Part shown: in pieces, positions 1 through 8,320 of the stretch
How the letters are laid out: every line of letters begins with the position of its first letter
Position numbering within the stretch: position 1 is the first letter of the stretch
Origin: a virus
Direction: 5' to 3' (one strand)
DNA: 28,832 bases
IMG/VR virus record: IMGVR_UViG_3300037088_000020
Coordinates: 1 to 28,832 of that record
Notes under the pieces: model-generated
What the model was told of the DNA's origin: nothing
Seen by the model: only the letters and a program-made list of their open reading frames with translations
Databases searched by the model: none
Translations under genes and position numbers: made by a program

Positions 1-33
1 TGCCCGGTCCTGACCCACGCGAGGGAGAGATCG

Positions 34-657
34 TTACGCGGTGACAGTGTACGTGACCTTCAACTGGTCGCCGTTCAGCACCGCCACGTCGCCGGCCGTG
101 AAAGCTGCGGCAGCCCACAGCACGCCGTCGCTGGATGCGGTATCACCCTTGGTCTGCGACCCGGGGCTCGCCGTCCCGCCGACGATGAAGAGGCCCTTCA
201 CCGTGTTACCGCTGGTAATGTCGAACACCGCCGCTGCGGCATTGGTAGTGGACGCAACGTGGCTGACCACGCCAACTGCCCCGGCTCCCCACGTCGGCCG
301 CGTGCCCGCATTGCCGCCGTTGAGATTGTCGGTGTAGTCCTGGAACTCACGCCAGGCGTTGGTGCCCGCCAACTGGGCGTAGGAATCGCCCTGACCGTAG
401 CTCGTAAAACTGCTGGCACTGACCAGACCCATCCACCAGGCCGTCAGCTTCGTGCCGTTATGGAACATCACCTCCAGCAGCTTCGTGCGGCCCTCGTCGG
501 TAATGAAATTCGACACGTCGAACTCATTGATCTTCACGCCGTTGCGCCAATGCTCGACGTGGAAGCGGCCCTTGGCGGCCAGCTTGTCGGACACGCCCTT
601 GCTCGGCCGAACCAGTTCGACGCCGGCCGACTGCCCCATGTGCAATTCGCTCTTCAT
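34..657 (-). CDS. Tail-region virion protein, unknown function
   Basis: A 207-residue protein encoded directly after the tape measure gene, so probably a tail tip or tail-associated virion component; I do not recognise a named family. The first 60 residues are mixed and charged, with a motif FDVSNFITDEGRTKLLEVMF that looks structured. The second half is rich in Gly, Ala, Thr and Ser with alternating hydrophobics, as in beta-rich virion proteins. No signal peptide or membrane span is seen. The ATG is preceded by GGAG at 8 bases spacing and lies 15 bases after the tape measure stop, so it is co-transcribed with the tail genes. Reality of the gene is secure; function is an inference from position only. 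Confidence 0.8.
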   Translation of the reverse strand: MKSELHMGQSAGVELVRPSKGVSDKLAAKGRFHVEHWRNGVKINEFDVSNFITDEGRTKLLEVMFHNGTKLTAWWMGLVSASSFTSYGQGDSYAQLAGTNAWREFQDYTDNLNGGNAGTRPTWGAGAVGVVSHVASTTNAAAAVFDITSGNTVKGLFIVGGTASPGSQTKGDTASSDGVLWAAAAFTAGDVAVLNGDQLKVTYTVTA

Positions 658-672
658 TGTAGATTCTCCGTG

Positions 673-3600
673 TTAAAGGATGGACGTGCCACGCCGCAAC
701 TCACGTCGCAGTTCAGTGGCAATGGATCGAGCCGTTTGGCGGCCCGTTCCGCCGCCTTCGACAGTCACGTTGATGTCGCCAATGTTGGTAACATGGCCGC
801 CCTGACTGTGATAGGCGGGCCGGCTGCCGGCGTTCATTGCCGTAAGCTGCGAGGCAAACCGGCGCGTCGTCGCAGCACTCATTATCATTTCGCCAGGCGA
901 AAGCATGGCGGGGATCACGTCCGTGCCCTTCGGGCGACCGCCGCCCGCTAAGAAAGCTGTGCCACCGTGAGCCGCGGTCATTTCACCGCCGACCGGAGCC
1001 ATGTTGGCAGCCGTATTTGCCAATTGCTGCATGGCGTCATTGGCCGCGGTGATCTGATTGATGAAAGGCAGCATCGACAACTGGCTAATCTCAGCTTGAA
1101 CCGAGGCGACCTTACCATTCACCTCGTCAACCTTTGTCGCCACTTTCTGCCACTCGTCGCCTTGATGCTCGAAAGTTTGGCCTCCAACCGTGATGCTGCG
1201 AACATCTTTCCGGTTAGCATACCTTGCTTGCTCCTCAGCAATTTGCTCCTGGAGAGCCTTCCGTTGAGCCTCTTGGCGGGCAAGAGCGCTACCAGGTGAA
1301 CCCACGCCTTCAACGGCACTCTTCAATCCCTTGACATCAGCCGTCGCAGCCTTCACCTGATCCTGATAGCCACCCATTGACAGATTGTTGTTGGCACCTT
1401 GGACGGCATCAAGTTGCTTCTTGACACCTTCGATTTCCTTATTGACGCCCTCAGCACTCTTCTGTGTGGCTTCCAAGTGCTTTGCAGCACCTTTGATCTC
1501 GGCGTCCAAATTGCCGGACCTAGCCTTAGCAATCTTGTCGTGCAGACGCGCAACCTCAGCCAAGATAAGCAATGCGTTACCCAACGCTTGTTGCTGGACA
1601 ACGGTTGCATTTGTTGACTTCTGCCAGGCTTCTCCGGCCCGTTGGGCCAAGTCAACATACTCTTTCCAACCGAAGTTCGCAGAGGTGGCCGCAGCTTCGA
1701 TCTCGGCGCGGAACTTCTTGACGCTTGCCAACTCCTCAGCCAGTTTCGGGCCAGGTGTAGCGCTGCTGAACGCACCACCCATAACCTGCGCCCATTTCGA
1801 CGCCGCGGTGTCCATACCGCCAAGAGTATTGGCAACCTCGCCAGCCTTCACAGCAACGTCGTCCTCCCACTTCCCGGCTTGCTCCAGTTTCTTGTTCAGC
1901 GCCTCAGCCGCAGCGCCCTGTGCTTGAATCTGCCGGGTGGTTTCAATAAGCGCTTGGTCAGCCGTCAATCCTGCCAGCTTCGACTTGTCGATGCCAACAA
2001 TCTTCACCAGGATAGGGATGACTCCGATACCCTGGGTTATCTGCGTGTTAAGTTCCGCCAGTTTGGCCGGCGCAAGTTTCACAGCTTGAATCTGCAAGTC
2101 GGTTGTGGATTCCTTCCAAGCCAATTCCATCTTCTGCTTGAAGCCGGCAAAATTGAGCAATTCGCTGACAGGCATCTTGCTACTGAAAGCGATCTTCTGG
2201 AACTCAGCCATGTCGCTTTGCAACTTGGCAAAGTTCTCCTGGCGCTTGGTGTCCGAAAGCGGTTGACCTTTGAGATCGAAGGGGTTCCCTTCCTTGATGA
2301 TGTCCTTCAACAGGTTACGCATCCGACCGACTTTAGCTTCTTCAGCCGCAGCAGCCGCAGCCGCCTCGTCGGCGGTCTTCTTCTTCATCGTCTGCAATTG
2401 ACCTTCAGCGTCGATTTCCGACCGCATGACGCCTTCAATCGCCGCCTCTGCATCCTGCTGTCCAAGCGTATCGCCACGACGCTTCGCAATTGCCATCGAC
2501 TCTTGCGCAAAGGCTTCAGCCCGCTTGAAGATATTTTGGGCCGCAGACTCTTCGCCTGGCGTCTTAGCATGTGCCAACCGATCTTCGGCTTCCCGGGCCA
2601 AACTGAACGCGCGGCCGGCAAAGTCTTGCTGCTGCTCCCACGCAGACTTCCAAGTGCTCTCGTAATACTTGAACTGGGTGTCCGCAAGACGCCCGGAAGT
2701 TTCGGCGGCCCGCTTCTGCGAGTTTTCAACTTCACGAAGGGATTCAGTTGCTAGATCACGGAGCAATTTAGCGCCGTGTTCACGCGCTGACACCAGGGAC
2801 TCCATCGCCCCTTTCGTTGTCTCGGCCCACTGGTGTGCTGCGTCCTTGCCCTGGGCGATCTGCTGACGGTAGACTTCACCAACCTTGGCGACAGTCCCGA
2901 CAGCACTCTTCACAAGTTCTTCATCGTGCGCACGCGCGGCCGCCAAGTCCGCTGCCTTCTCGGCGCGGGCTTCTTCCAACTGTTGTCGTTGTACCTCGGC
3001 CAGTTTCTCGACGGCTGCACGCTGCGCATTGATGTAACCCGTGCCAAGTGCAACACCAGCACCGTAGGCAATCAACGCAGCGCCAAGAAGATTAAGTGAC
3101 AACCCCCACCCATTCAAGGCGGTTGTAGCAAGATAGGCTTCAGTCTTAACGGCAACTAGATGTCCCAAGAAGATCACGAGGCCCGCAGCCGCGACACCAA
3201 CAACCGGTGCAATCGCCTTCAAGGCAAGGACAAGATTGTCTGCGCCGCCAGTGAATTTCATCAGACCCAGGATGGCGGATTGAATTGACTTACCGAACTC
3301 TAGCCCTGCAAGAGCGAGTTTGTTCACTTCGGTCGTCAGCTTCTCTACGTCGGTCGCCTTGACAGCCGCAGTAAGACCCTTGAGATCGGCTTCGCCCTCA
3401 GCAGACATTTTCTTCAAGATTTGACCGAAAATGTCGGCACCGGTCCCGGTCTCACGCAATACGGCATTCATGCCACGAATGTTGCCCACCAACTTGGCAA
3501 GTTCAGCAACCGTCCCGTTCGTGTCGCCACGCAGTTTAGCCCATGAGCCAACCAGCCCGTTGACTGCGACCATCTGTTCCGCCGACATGCCCGACAACTC

Positions 3601-4593
3601 TTCTCGTAAGTCGCGGGACGGCTTGAACAAAGCCGTCATGGAAGCGCGCAGTGACGTAGCCACCTCAGCGGACTTCATGCCGCCGATGGAAAGTGTGTCA
3701 ATTGCCGCAAGAAGTTCGTCGAAACTAACGCCCAACTCCCGGGCGGTCGGACCCACACGGCTAATAATGCTCGCCAAATCCGCAAAACGAATGTGCCCTT
3801 CGCCAACCGCCTTGAACATTTTCGCCGTCATGGCTTCCGCTTCACTGGAATCCTTGCCATAGACATTCAGAGCAGCGGCCACAATCTCGGCGGCCTTGCC
3901 CATATCGACCATGCCGACTTTACTTGCCTCAGCAGCAGCACGAAGAACATTAGCCTGTTGTGCAGTGGAAACAAACTGATTCGATATGGCTTGGTAGGTG
4001 GCTTCGACAACCTGCTGGATTGGGATATTGAACTCGCGTGAAAGAGCCTTCACGTTTTCGGTGATCTGGGCCATGTTGCTGCCCGGCGCAATCGCCATCA
4101 CCTCGTTCAAGGACTTGGCAAACTGGACGCTGGCCTCATACGCCTCCTTGATGGCATCCCGGGCTTCCGACATCGCGCGCACAATGAACTGTGTGGTTAC
4201 AACGCGAGCTAACGTCTGCCAAGACACCATGAACAACTGAGTCTTTTCAGTCGCTTCCTGGATCGGCTTGCTGTCAACAACCGGTGTAATCGGTGCGGGG
4301 GCCGCAGGCGCAACAGACGGAGGCACAACACCCCCGGGTGCTGTGACACCAGAAACCGACGGCGCACCCAAGCCGGACAACTTCGACATGGCCGTGGACG
4401 CTGCGGCTGCCCCGGAGGCAATCTCCTTGAGCATTTGCACCGTGTCCCGAGCACACGCATTCCATACCTCCATCGACTCGGCCACCGAACTCAATCGTGA
4501 GCCGAAGTTAATGAAAGCCGTATCCATCTTCGCCAACGCATCAAGCGCGGCCGAGGCGTCGAATCCCAGTTGTTGGATAAGTTCATCGGCCAT
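673..4593 (-). CDS. Phage tail tape measure protein (TP901-like core)
   Basis: A 1306-residue protein, the longest in the window. The first 130 residues are followed by a region at about 160-340 that resembles the TP901-type tape measure core, with runs such as LGVSFDELLAAI and SAEVATSLRASMTALF. Two hydrophobic stretches at about 455-530 fit the membrane-active segment typical of these proteins. Residues 540-1250 are long, Ala/Glu/Lys-rich coiled coil. The C-terminus carries GGG-rich linkers and a basic end. Tape measure proteins set tail length at roughly 0.15 nm per residue, which would give about 195 nm here. The ATG has a GAGGT site five bases upstream and starts four bases below the stop of the tail completion gene. 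It follows the chaperone genes as in other siphoviruses. Confidence 0.95.
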   Translation of the reverse strand: MADELIQQLGFDASAALDALAKMDTAFINFGSRLSSVAESMEVWNACARDTVQMLKEIASGAAAASTAMSKLSGLGAPSVSGVTAPGGVVPPSVAPAAPAPITPVVDSKPIQEATEKTQLFMVSWQTLARVVTTQFIVRAMSEARDAIKEAYEASVQFAKSLNEVMAIAPGSNMAQITENVKALSREFNIPIQQVVEATYQAISNQFVSTAQQANVLRAAAEASKVGMVDMGKAAEIVAAALNVYGKDSSEAEAMTAKMFKAVGEGHIRFADLASIISRVGPTARELGVSFDELLAAIDTLSIGGMKSAEVATSLRASMTALFKPSRDLREELSGMSAEQMVAVNGLVGSWAKLRGDTNGTVAELAKLVGNIRGMNAVLRETGTGADIFGQILKKMSAEGEADLKGLTAAVKATDVEKLTTEVNKLALAGLEFGKSIQSAILGLMKFTGGADNLVLALKAIAPVVGVAAAGLVIFLGHLVAVKTEAYLATTALNGWGLSLNLLGAALIAYGAGVALGTGYINAQRAAVEKLAEVQRQQLEEARAEKAADLAAARAHDEELVKSAVGTVAKVGEVYRQQIAQGKDAAHQWAETTKGAMESLVSAREHGAKLLRDLATESLREVENSQKRAAETSGRLADTQFKYYESTWKSAWEQQQDFAGRAFSLAREAEDRLAHAKTPGEESAAQNIFKRAEAFAQESMAIAKRRGDTLGQQDAEAAIEGVMRSEIDAEGQLQTMKKKTADEAAAAAAAEEAKVGRMRNLLKDIIKEGNPFDLKGQPLSDTKRQENFAKLQSDMAEFQKIAFSSKMPVSELLNFAGFKQKMELAWKESTTDLQIQAVKLAPAKLAELNTQITQGIGVIPILVKIVGIDKSKLAGLTADQALIETTRQIQAQGAAAEALNKKLEQAGKWEDDVAVKAGEVANTLGGMDTAASKWAQVMGGAFSSATPGPKLAEELASVKKFRAEIEAAATSANFGWKEYVDLAQRAGEAWQKSTNATVVQQQALGNALLILAEVARLHDKIAKARSGNLDAEIKGAAKHLEATQKSAEGVNKEIEGVKKQLDAVQGANNNLSMGGYQDQVKAATADVKGLKSAVEGVGSPGSALARQEAQRKALQEQIAEEQARYANRKDVRSITVGGQTFEHQGDEWQKVATKVDEVNGKVASVQAEISQLSMLPFINQITAANDAMQQLANTAANMAPVGGEMTAAHGGTAFLAGGGRPKGTDVIPAMLSPGEMIMSAATTRRFASQLTAMNAGSRPAYHSQGGHVTNIGDINVTVEGGGTGRQTARSIATELRRELRRGTSIL

Positions 4594-4596
4594 GAC

Positions 4597-5091
4597 TTAC
4601 CTCACCTTAATCGGCTTGGACTGCAAATACACAAACGGATTCGGAAGACGGACATTCTCGGCACATGCACGGAACGTCGCCAGCCCCTTCTTCTGGAACT
4701 CGTAGGGGCCGGGTTTCGTGAGGTGAAATCCCCACTGCCGTGCGTCAAAATACTCGTTGATAATCAGCCAGGGGAGGGTTGTACGATACGTGAAGACATA
4801 ACGGCCCCGGGCCTCGTCAGTCTCCAGACCGCTACCCATACTCTCGGCGATACCACGCGGGATTCGGCTTGGGGCGACAGGCGAGATCGGAATGTTGTAC
4901 CGAATGCTATTCGCCAATATCTGAAACGTCGCCGCTGACGCCCCGCTCCACACTGGCACCTCCATTATCACCGTCGTTTGTAGCCATTCGTAGAGCGCTG
5001 ACGCAATCTCTTCACGAAGATGTTTGTCTAAAGCGCGTCGGTAGGCCGACAAGTCGATCCGTGGTGCCTTGAATGTTCCCGTCAATTTCAT
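4597..5091 (-). CDS. Tail completion / minor tail protein candidate
   Basis: A 164-residue protein between the tail assembly chaperone and the tape measure gene. The segment VPVWSGASAATF at about residues 46-57 resembles the 'PV.TG.LR.S' turn of HK97-gp10-like tail completion proteins, and the N-terminal part before it is predicted helical. The C-terminal half is rich in aromatic residues. No membrane span is present. The ATG is preceded by GGGAGG, which also follows immediately after the stop of the frameshifted chaperone reading frame, so translation is probably coupled. Position slightly differs from the classical gp10 location upstream of the tail tube, so the role could also be a distal minor tail protein. 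Confidence 0.75.
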   Translation of the reverse strand: MKLTGTFKAPRIDLSAYRRALDKHLREEIASALYEWLQTTVIMEVPVWSGASAATFQILANSIRYNIPISPVAPSRIPRGIAESMGSGLETDEARGRYVFTYRTTLPWLIINEYFDARQWGFHLTKPGPYEFQKKGLATFRACAENVRLPNPFVYLQSKPIKVR

Positions 5092-5105
5092 GGTCAGGAA
5101 CCTCC

Positions 5106-5372
5106 CTAAGCGTCCTCGGGCATCCGTGCCCCCGCCAGGCGTGCTTCCCGCACGGATTCGTCATAGTCGCGTGTCTGGTCGAAAGCAATCAGCAAGGCTT
5201 GCGTCTCAACCGAGCAATCGTCCCAGGCAGCTTTGACGTTAGGTGGCCGTAGCCCTAAGCGCTCGCAGGCGCACCAGACGGCGTACTCGCCGGTTCGGTG
5301 GGGAGGCCAGAGGACGTGGGCTTCGGTTCCTGACCAGCAAGAAAAACCTCGCGGGCTTGCTTCAGCTTGGTT
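5106..5372 (-). CDS. Tail assembly chaperone, -1 frame extension (T part)
   Basis: The -1 frame relative to the chaperone gene is open from just after a TGA at 5375-5373 to a TAG at 5108-5106, about 88 codons, and continues some 49 codons beyond the chaperone stop. The extension reads as a plausible protein: TGEYAVWCACERLGLRPP followed by VKAAWDD and ALLIAFDQTRDYDE, the pattern I expect for the T domain of a G-T chaperone that binds the tape measure protein. No usable start codon lies at the head of this frame, so ribosomal frameshifting is the likely way to reach it. The slip site is not certain: a GGTTTTTC run near 5347-5340 and CCTCCCC near 5310 are candidates, but neither is a perfect X XXY YYZ heptamer. 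The frame ends one base before the next gene's ribosome binding site. Confidence 0.65.
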   Translation of the reverse strand, partial: NQAEASPRGFSCWSGTEAHVLWPPHRTGEYAVWCACERLGLRPPNVKAAWDDCSVETQALLIAFDQTRDYDESVREARLAGARMPEDA

Positions 5373-5779
5373 TCATCCAAGCAGTTGGCTTCGAGCACAA
5401 GGTTCAGGACCCGGTGACACTCGATGTCACTGAGGCCGCCGGCCAGCAGGTCTTTCGACCAATTTCGGTACGTCTGAGGATTGTCGGCCGAGACCGTATC
5501 CCACTCGATCTGGCTCGGTTCCAGTGACTTCACAACCATGTAACCGAGTCGCTGGCTGGCCCAATTCGCAAGAATCACTTGGTAGGACGGGTCCTTCTCC
5601 ATCGGCACATAGCCGTCCCGAGTCAACTTGCCCGGTGGCGTCGGCCGCGGGCACAACGCCTCAAACGCATCCATGTCACGAGCAGGCTGTGCCTTGAACA
5701 CGATCTGCGTGTCACCACGCGGAATCACGAGAAACACTTCACTCGGAAGTGTGGTGGGGTCTACCCCTGCGATCTTCAT
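5255..5779 (-). CDS. Tail assembly chaperone (G part)
   Basis: A 174-residue acidic-to-neutral protein between the tail tube and tape measure genes, the standard place of the lambda-G-like tail assembly chaperone. Residues 1-60 are beta-rich (EVFLVIPRGDTQIVFKAQPA), the middle contains helical segments with a conserved-looking WASQRLGYMVVKSL, and the tail from about 150 is a Pro/Ser/Thr/Ala linker in which frameshifting into the T part could occur. The ATG has GGGAG at 8 bases spacing. A strong hairpin lies just upstream, between this gene and the tail tube gene, which would lower its expression relative to the tube, as expected for a chaperone. Confidence 0.8.
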   Translation of the reverse strand: MKIAGVDPTTLPSEVFLVIPRGDTQIVFKAQPARDMDAFEALCPRPTPPGKLTRDGYVPMEKDPSYQVILANWASQRLGYMVVKSLEPSQIEWDTVSADNPQTYRNWSKDLLAGGLSDIECHRVLNLVLEANCLDETKLKQAREVFLAGQEPKPTSSGLPTEPASTPSGAPASA

Positions 5780-5809
5780 TGGTTTATCTCCCTCGAAGGA
5801 AATGGAAAT

Positions 5810-5839
5810 GGCGGCACCGGCACCGAGGCCGGTGCCGCC
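5810..5839 (-). terminator. Hairpin after tail tube gene, probable partial terminator
   Basis: A perfect 12-bp inverted repeat (GGCGGCACCGGC with its complement) with a 6-base loop sits 22 bases after the tail tube stop. On the minus strand it is followed by ATTTCCATTTCC, a moderately T-rich run. A terminator or attenuator here would give high tube expression and less of the downstream chaperone and tape measure. The T run is not continuous, so partial read-through is likely. Confidence 0.7.
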
Positions 5840-5861
5840 AACAAGTCACAGACACACGCCG

Positions 5862-6962
5862 TTAGGCGTTCGGACGGGTGACGATGGGCTCCTTCACAAA
5901 GCACTTGCCCGTCAGCATGATGGTCGCGGCGTTGAAATTCATTTCCCGCGTCTCGGCCCGGAACATCGGGAACACCGTCAGTTCCGCTTGCGACGGGGCA
6001 CACGGCGGCTCGTAATCGACTTCCAGGTCGATGCAATACGGCTCGCACTGGTCCGGCGAGGAGCTAACCCACTCCGACGCCCGACCCGTGCCCTTCAACG
6101 CCTCGATAGGCGTCACGTTCTCGCCGGTCAGCGAAGCAACGTGTTCGTACACACCGTCCACCTTCACGTCCATCGGAACATCCTTCGGCTCGCGGACGGT
6201 ATCCAGGTATCCGCGGTCCAGGAGGTATTGGTAGTCCCGATGCTCCGTGTAGGTCAGGTTGCCTTCCCCCATCTTGATGTTGAGTTGCTGTGGCCCGAAG
6301 GTAATCACAGAAACATCATCCGTATAGGTTCCGGGACCCAGCGGCGGGGTGAAGGTGATGGTGGCCGTAGTGTCCGTCGTGGACGCCGGGACACCGGGGA
6401 CCGTGATGTCACCGACCACGGTAGCGCCCACGTCGGGGGACTCGCCGGTGAGCAGGGGTTGATCCGACTTGGCCAACTTTCCGGTGAACTCGACCGTAAA
6501 GAGGCTACCGGTGCCCGTCACGGTGAAGTCCGCGGCCGTGTAGCTGTCGTCCAAGGCGACAAGGGCAGCCTTGATGGCGTCCTTGTCGGCATCGTAAGCC
6601 AGGTCGGTAGTCCGATCCCCGGCGAACGTCAACGAGAAGGTGGTCGTCACCGAAGTCAAGGTGATCGTCTGCTGCTCGTTGGTCCCAGCGACGACGCCCG
6701 CCTGCGTGCGAGAGACAACCGTGTGGACTCCCGCAAAGGTGTTGTCCAGACGATCCGGCGGAATGACCGGCGGATTCGTTTCACCGAGGATCGTAAAGGT
6801 CGCACCCACGGGGACCTTCTCCGGCGTGAGCGTGTTGAGCGCCACCGTATCGAGGGTGAGGGTCGTATCACCTTCGTCCAAGTCGGCCTGGTTGAGCAGC
6901 GCCGTCCCCTTCAAGCCATCCTTCATGCGGATGGTGCAGAATTTCAGTTCAATACGTGCCAT
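5862..6962 (-). CDS. Major tail tube protein with inserted beta domains
   Basis: A 366-residue protein upstream of the tail chaperone, the position of the major tail protein. The likely tube core is residues 1-20 plus about 220-366 (GPQQLNIKMGEGNLTYTEHR, then DVPMDVKVDGVYEH and a C-terminal MLTGKCFVKEPIVTR). Between them lie Thr/Gly/Val-rich modules: one around residues 20-100 and a second around 108-180 with FSLTFAGDRTTDLAYDA and TVEFTGKLA, a repeat type I associate with bacterial surface proteins. Cysteines cluster near the end (CEPYC and PPC). The start has AGGAG at 9 bases spacing. Family assignment is from recalled patterns and gene order; the insertion reading is an inference. Confidence 0.8.
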   Translation of the reverse strand: MARIELKFCTIRMKDGLKGTALLNQADLDEGDTTLTLDTVALNTLTPEKVPVGATFTILGETNPPVIPPDRLDNTFAGVHTVVSRTQAGVVAGTNEQQTITLTSVTTTFSLTFAGDRTTDLAYDADKDAIKAALVALDDSYTAADFTVTGTGSLFTVEFTGKLAKSDQPLLTGESPDVGATVVGDITVPGVPASTTDTTATITFTPPLGPGTYTDDVSVITFGPQQLNIKMGEGNLTYTEHRDYQYLLDRGYLDTVREPKDVPMDVKVDGVYEHVASLTGENVTPIEALKGTGRASEWVSSSPDQCEPYCIDLEVDYEPPCAPSQAELTVFPMFRAETREMNFNAATIMLTGKCFVKEPIVTRPNA

Positions 6963-6987
6963 GTTGATGGTCTCCTGTTGCCTGCTG

Positions 6988-7473
6988 TCAAGGTAAGTAC
7001 ATTACGTGTCGGGCGTCGATCATCACCTGCTTTATGCGATCAGTCTGATCGGTTTGCCCAAACTGAAACACCCTTACGGCGTCGTTACGTCCTGTGCGCG
7101 TCATAAGGCAGCCCACAAGGCTTTCGTCATCACCGGGTTGGTCGCCGAAGCGCTTCATCGGGATCACGTCATCCGCTGCTTCGTGAAATATCCCGACAAT
7201 CCGGTTGATGTCGTATTGGTTCCCGTTGGTCTCATACCGGCTCATAAAGAGCAGGTTGATGTCAACACCAAACTCGTAGTAGTCTTTGCTCAGTTCCTTA
7301 GTGAAAGGTCCCGACATGCGGATTTCCACCCGCATTGGTGACTCCATGAACTCGGTCGTTCGTTCGTCCAATCCCTCCACCAGTGCTGGAATGTTTGCTT
7401 CCTTGGCAACATGCCTGAAGCGTGTTGCCACGGATGCGAAGGCCCAGCGTGCCCAATTCGGGTCTACTCCCAT
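6988..7473 (-). CDS. Head-tail/tail terminator-type protein, putative
   Basis: A 161-residue protein lying between the head closure candidate and the tail tube gene, where siphoviruses encode the tail terminator. The open frame extends further upstream but would overlap the preceding gene by about 80 bases; the ATG at 7473 (MGVDPNWARW) follows that gene's stop by 7 bases and has AGGTG upstream, so I take it as the start. The sequence has an N-terminal helix, then MRVEIRMSGPF and FGVDINLLFMSR strands and a C-terminal VMIDARHVMYLP, compatible with a small alpha/beta tail terminator fold. No specific motif confirms this, so the name rests on order. Confidence 0.75.
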   Translation of the reverse strand: MGVDPNWARWAFASVATRFRHVAKEANIPALVEGLDERTTEFMESPMRVEIRMSGPFTKELSKDYYEFGVDINLLFMSRYETNGNQYDINRIVGIFHEAADDVIPMKRFGDQPGDDESLVGCLMTRTGRNDAVRVFQFGQTDQTDRIKQVMIDARHVMYLP

Positions 7474-7480
7474 GTGGCAC

Positions 7481-8002
7481 CTATATGGTTTCAGGATGAT
7501 CGTGAATCGTAAGCTGGCTACTTGCGTCAGGCGCATACGTCTGACGGTTGTGGATTTCGTCAATCACTTCCTTGCGACCTTTCAGTTCCTTCGCAATCAC
7601 CAACCAGGCGGTGTCGTACTCATACTCCGTTATGCTCTCGACATCGTAGTGCCTGTCATTGAAGACGATCCAATCGTCTTGTTTCAAGACAAGATCGGCA
7701 GGCACTTCGCGGCGGTCGAAAATGAAATGCCGGCCGCCCGTATCGAAACTACCGCCTTGTATGATCGCTCGATTGGCCGCCATTGCCCCAGCATTCTGTC
7801 GCACTTCCCGATGGTTCTTGGCGGGGAGCACACAGACATGCCGACACTTCCAAGTCTTAATCATCCATCCCGTCTGACCCGTCTTCGTGTCAGCGTCAAC
7901 TTGGAGTTTCCGTCGCACAAACACAGTGGCACCATGACGGCGCTTGTGATTGTAAAGTGCCAGCCGCATAAAGCGATTCTGGATGGGATTGTAATTCTTC
8001 AT
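7481..8002 (-). CDS. Head closure / head-tail adaptor protein, putative
   Basis: A 173-residue protein. The C-terminal part, DWIVFNDRHYDVESITEYEY then TAWLVIAKEL, matches the general pattern of head closure proteins, in which a small beta barrel ends with a conserved Tyr-rich strand. The N-terminal third is basic (NHKRRHGATVFVRRKL). A GTG lies directly before the ATG; I chose the ATG because GGAGG then sits at a normal 8-base distance. The ribosome site overlaps the stop region of the upstream holin-like gene, so the two are translated in sequence. It lies between the capsid module and the tail genes as expected for a connector. Confidence 0.75.
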   Translation of the reverse strand: MKNYNPIQNRFMRLALYNHKRRHGATVFVRRKLQVDADTKTGQTGWMIKTWKCRHVCVLPAKNHREVRQNAGAMAANRAIIQGGSFDTGGRHFIFDRREVPADLVLKQDDWIVFNDRHYDVESITEYEYDTAWLVIAKELKGRKEVIDEIHNRQTYAPDASSQLTIHDHPETI

Positions 8003-8006
8003 CACA

Positions 8007-8237
8007 CTACCCTCCCAGGGCTTTCTCCAGCCGCTCCATCATGGCCGTATTCTGAGAGATCACATCCGTGCAGCGTTCCACCATCGGCAGCAACACGTTG
8101 CGCTGCTCGTCTTCCAGCTTATTGATGCGCTTGTCCATGCGCAGTTCGCGGAGCCAATTCTGCCAGAGGAAGAATCCCACCACCAGAACCAGCGGCCCGT
8201 ACTGTCGGAGCATGAGCCATAGGTCAGACAGTTCCAT
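8007..8237 (-). CDS. Small one-span membrane protein, BhlA/holin-like
   Basis: A 76-residue protein with one hydrophobic segment at residues 12-28 (YGPLVLVVGFFLWQNWL) followed by a charged helix, RMDKRINKLEDEQ, and a second helical stretch to the end. This architecture is that of BhlA/UviB-type holin-like proteins, which insert in the inner membrane and help release the endolysin. The ATG has GGAGG at 7 bases spacing. It is the first gene after the capsid terminator. The location between capsid and connector genes is not a classical lysis cassette, so a structural or membrane-anchoring role is also possible. Confidence 0.7.
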   Translation of the reverse strand: MELSDLWLMLRQYGPLVLVVGFFLWQNWLRELRMDKRINKLEDEQRNVLLPMVERCTDVISQNTAMMERLEKALGG

Positions 8238-8267
8238 GTCAAGTCCTCCAACAAAGTGTGAGAAAGG

Positions 8268-8297
8268 CCGCCTGCCCGGATTGCTCCGGGCAGGCGG
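8268..8297 (-). terminator. Strong hairpin terminator after capsid gene
   Basis: A perfect 13-bp GC-rich inverted repeat, CCGCCTGCCCGGA and its complement, with a 4-base loop, lies 23 bases beyond the capsid stop. On the minus strand it is followed by CCTTTCTCAC. It would terminate most transcription after the capsid gene, so the capsid is probably made in excess over connector and tail proteins. The same hairpin is symmetrical and could act on either strand, but all neighbours are minus strand. Confidence 0.8.
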
Positions 8298-8320
8298 ATT
8301 CGTACCTTGAGACAGCGGGG

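Noticed and set aside
1-33. Left-edge bases beyond the last gene
   Set aside because: Too short to show a gene or a clear regulatory signal.
5628-7106. A 492-codon plus-strand frame over the tail tube region
   Set aside because: Arg/His-rich translation typical of an antisense shadow in GC-rich DNA, no ribosome site, crosses two well-supported minus-strand genes and a terminator hairpin.
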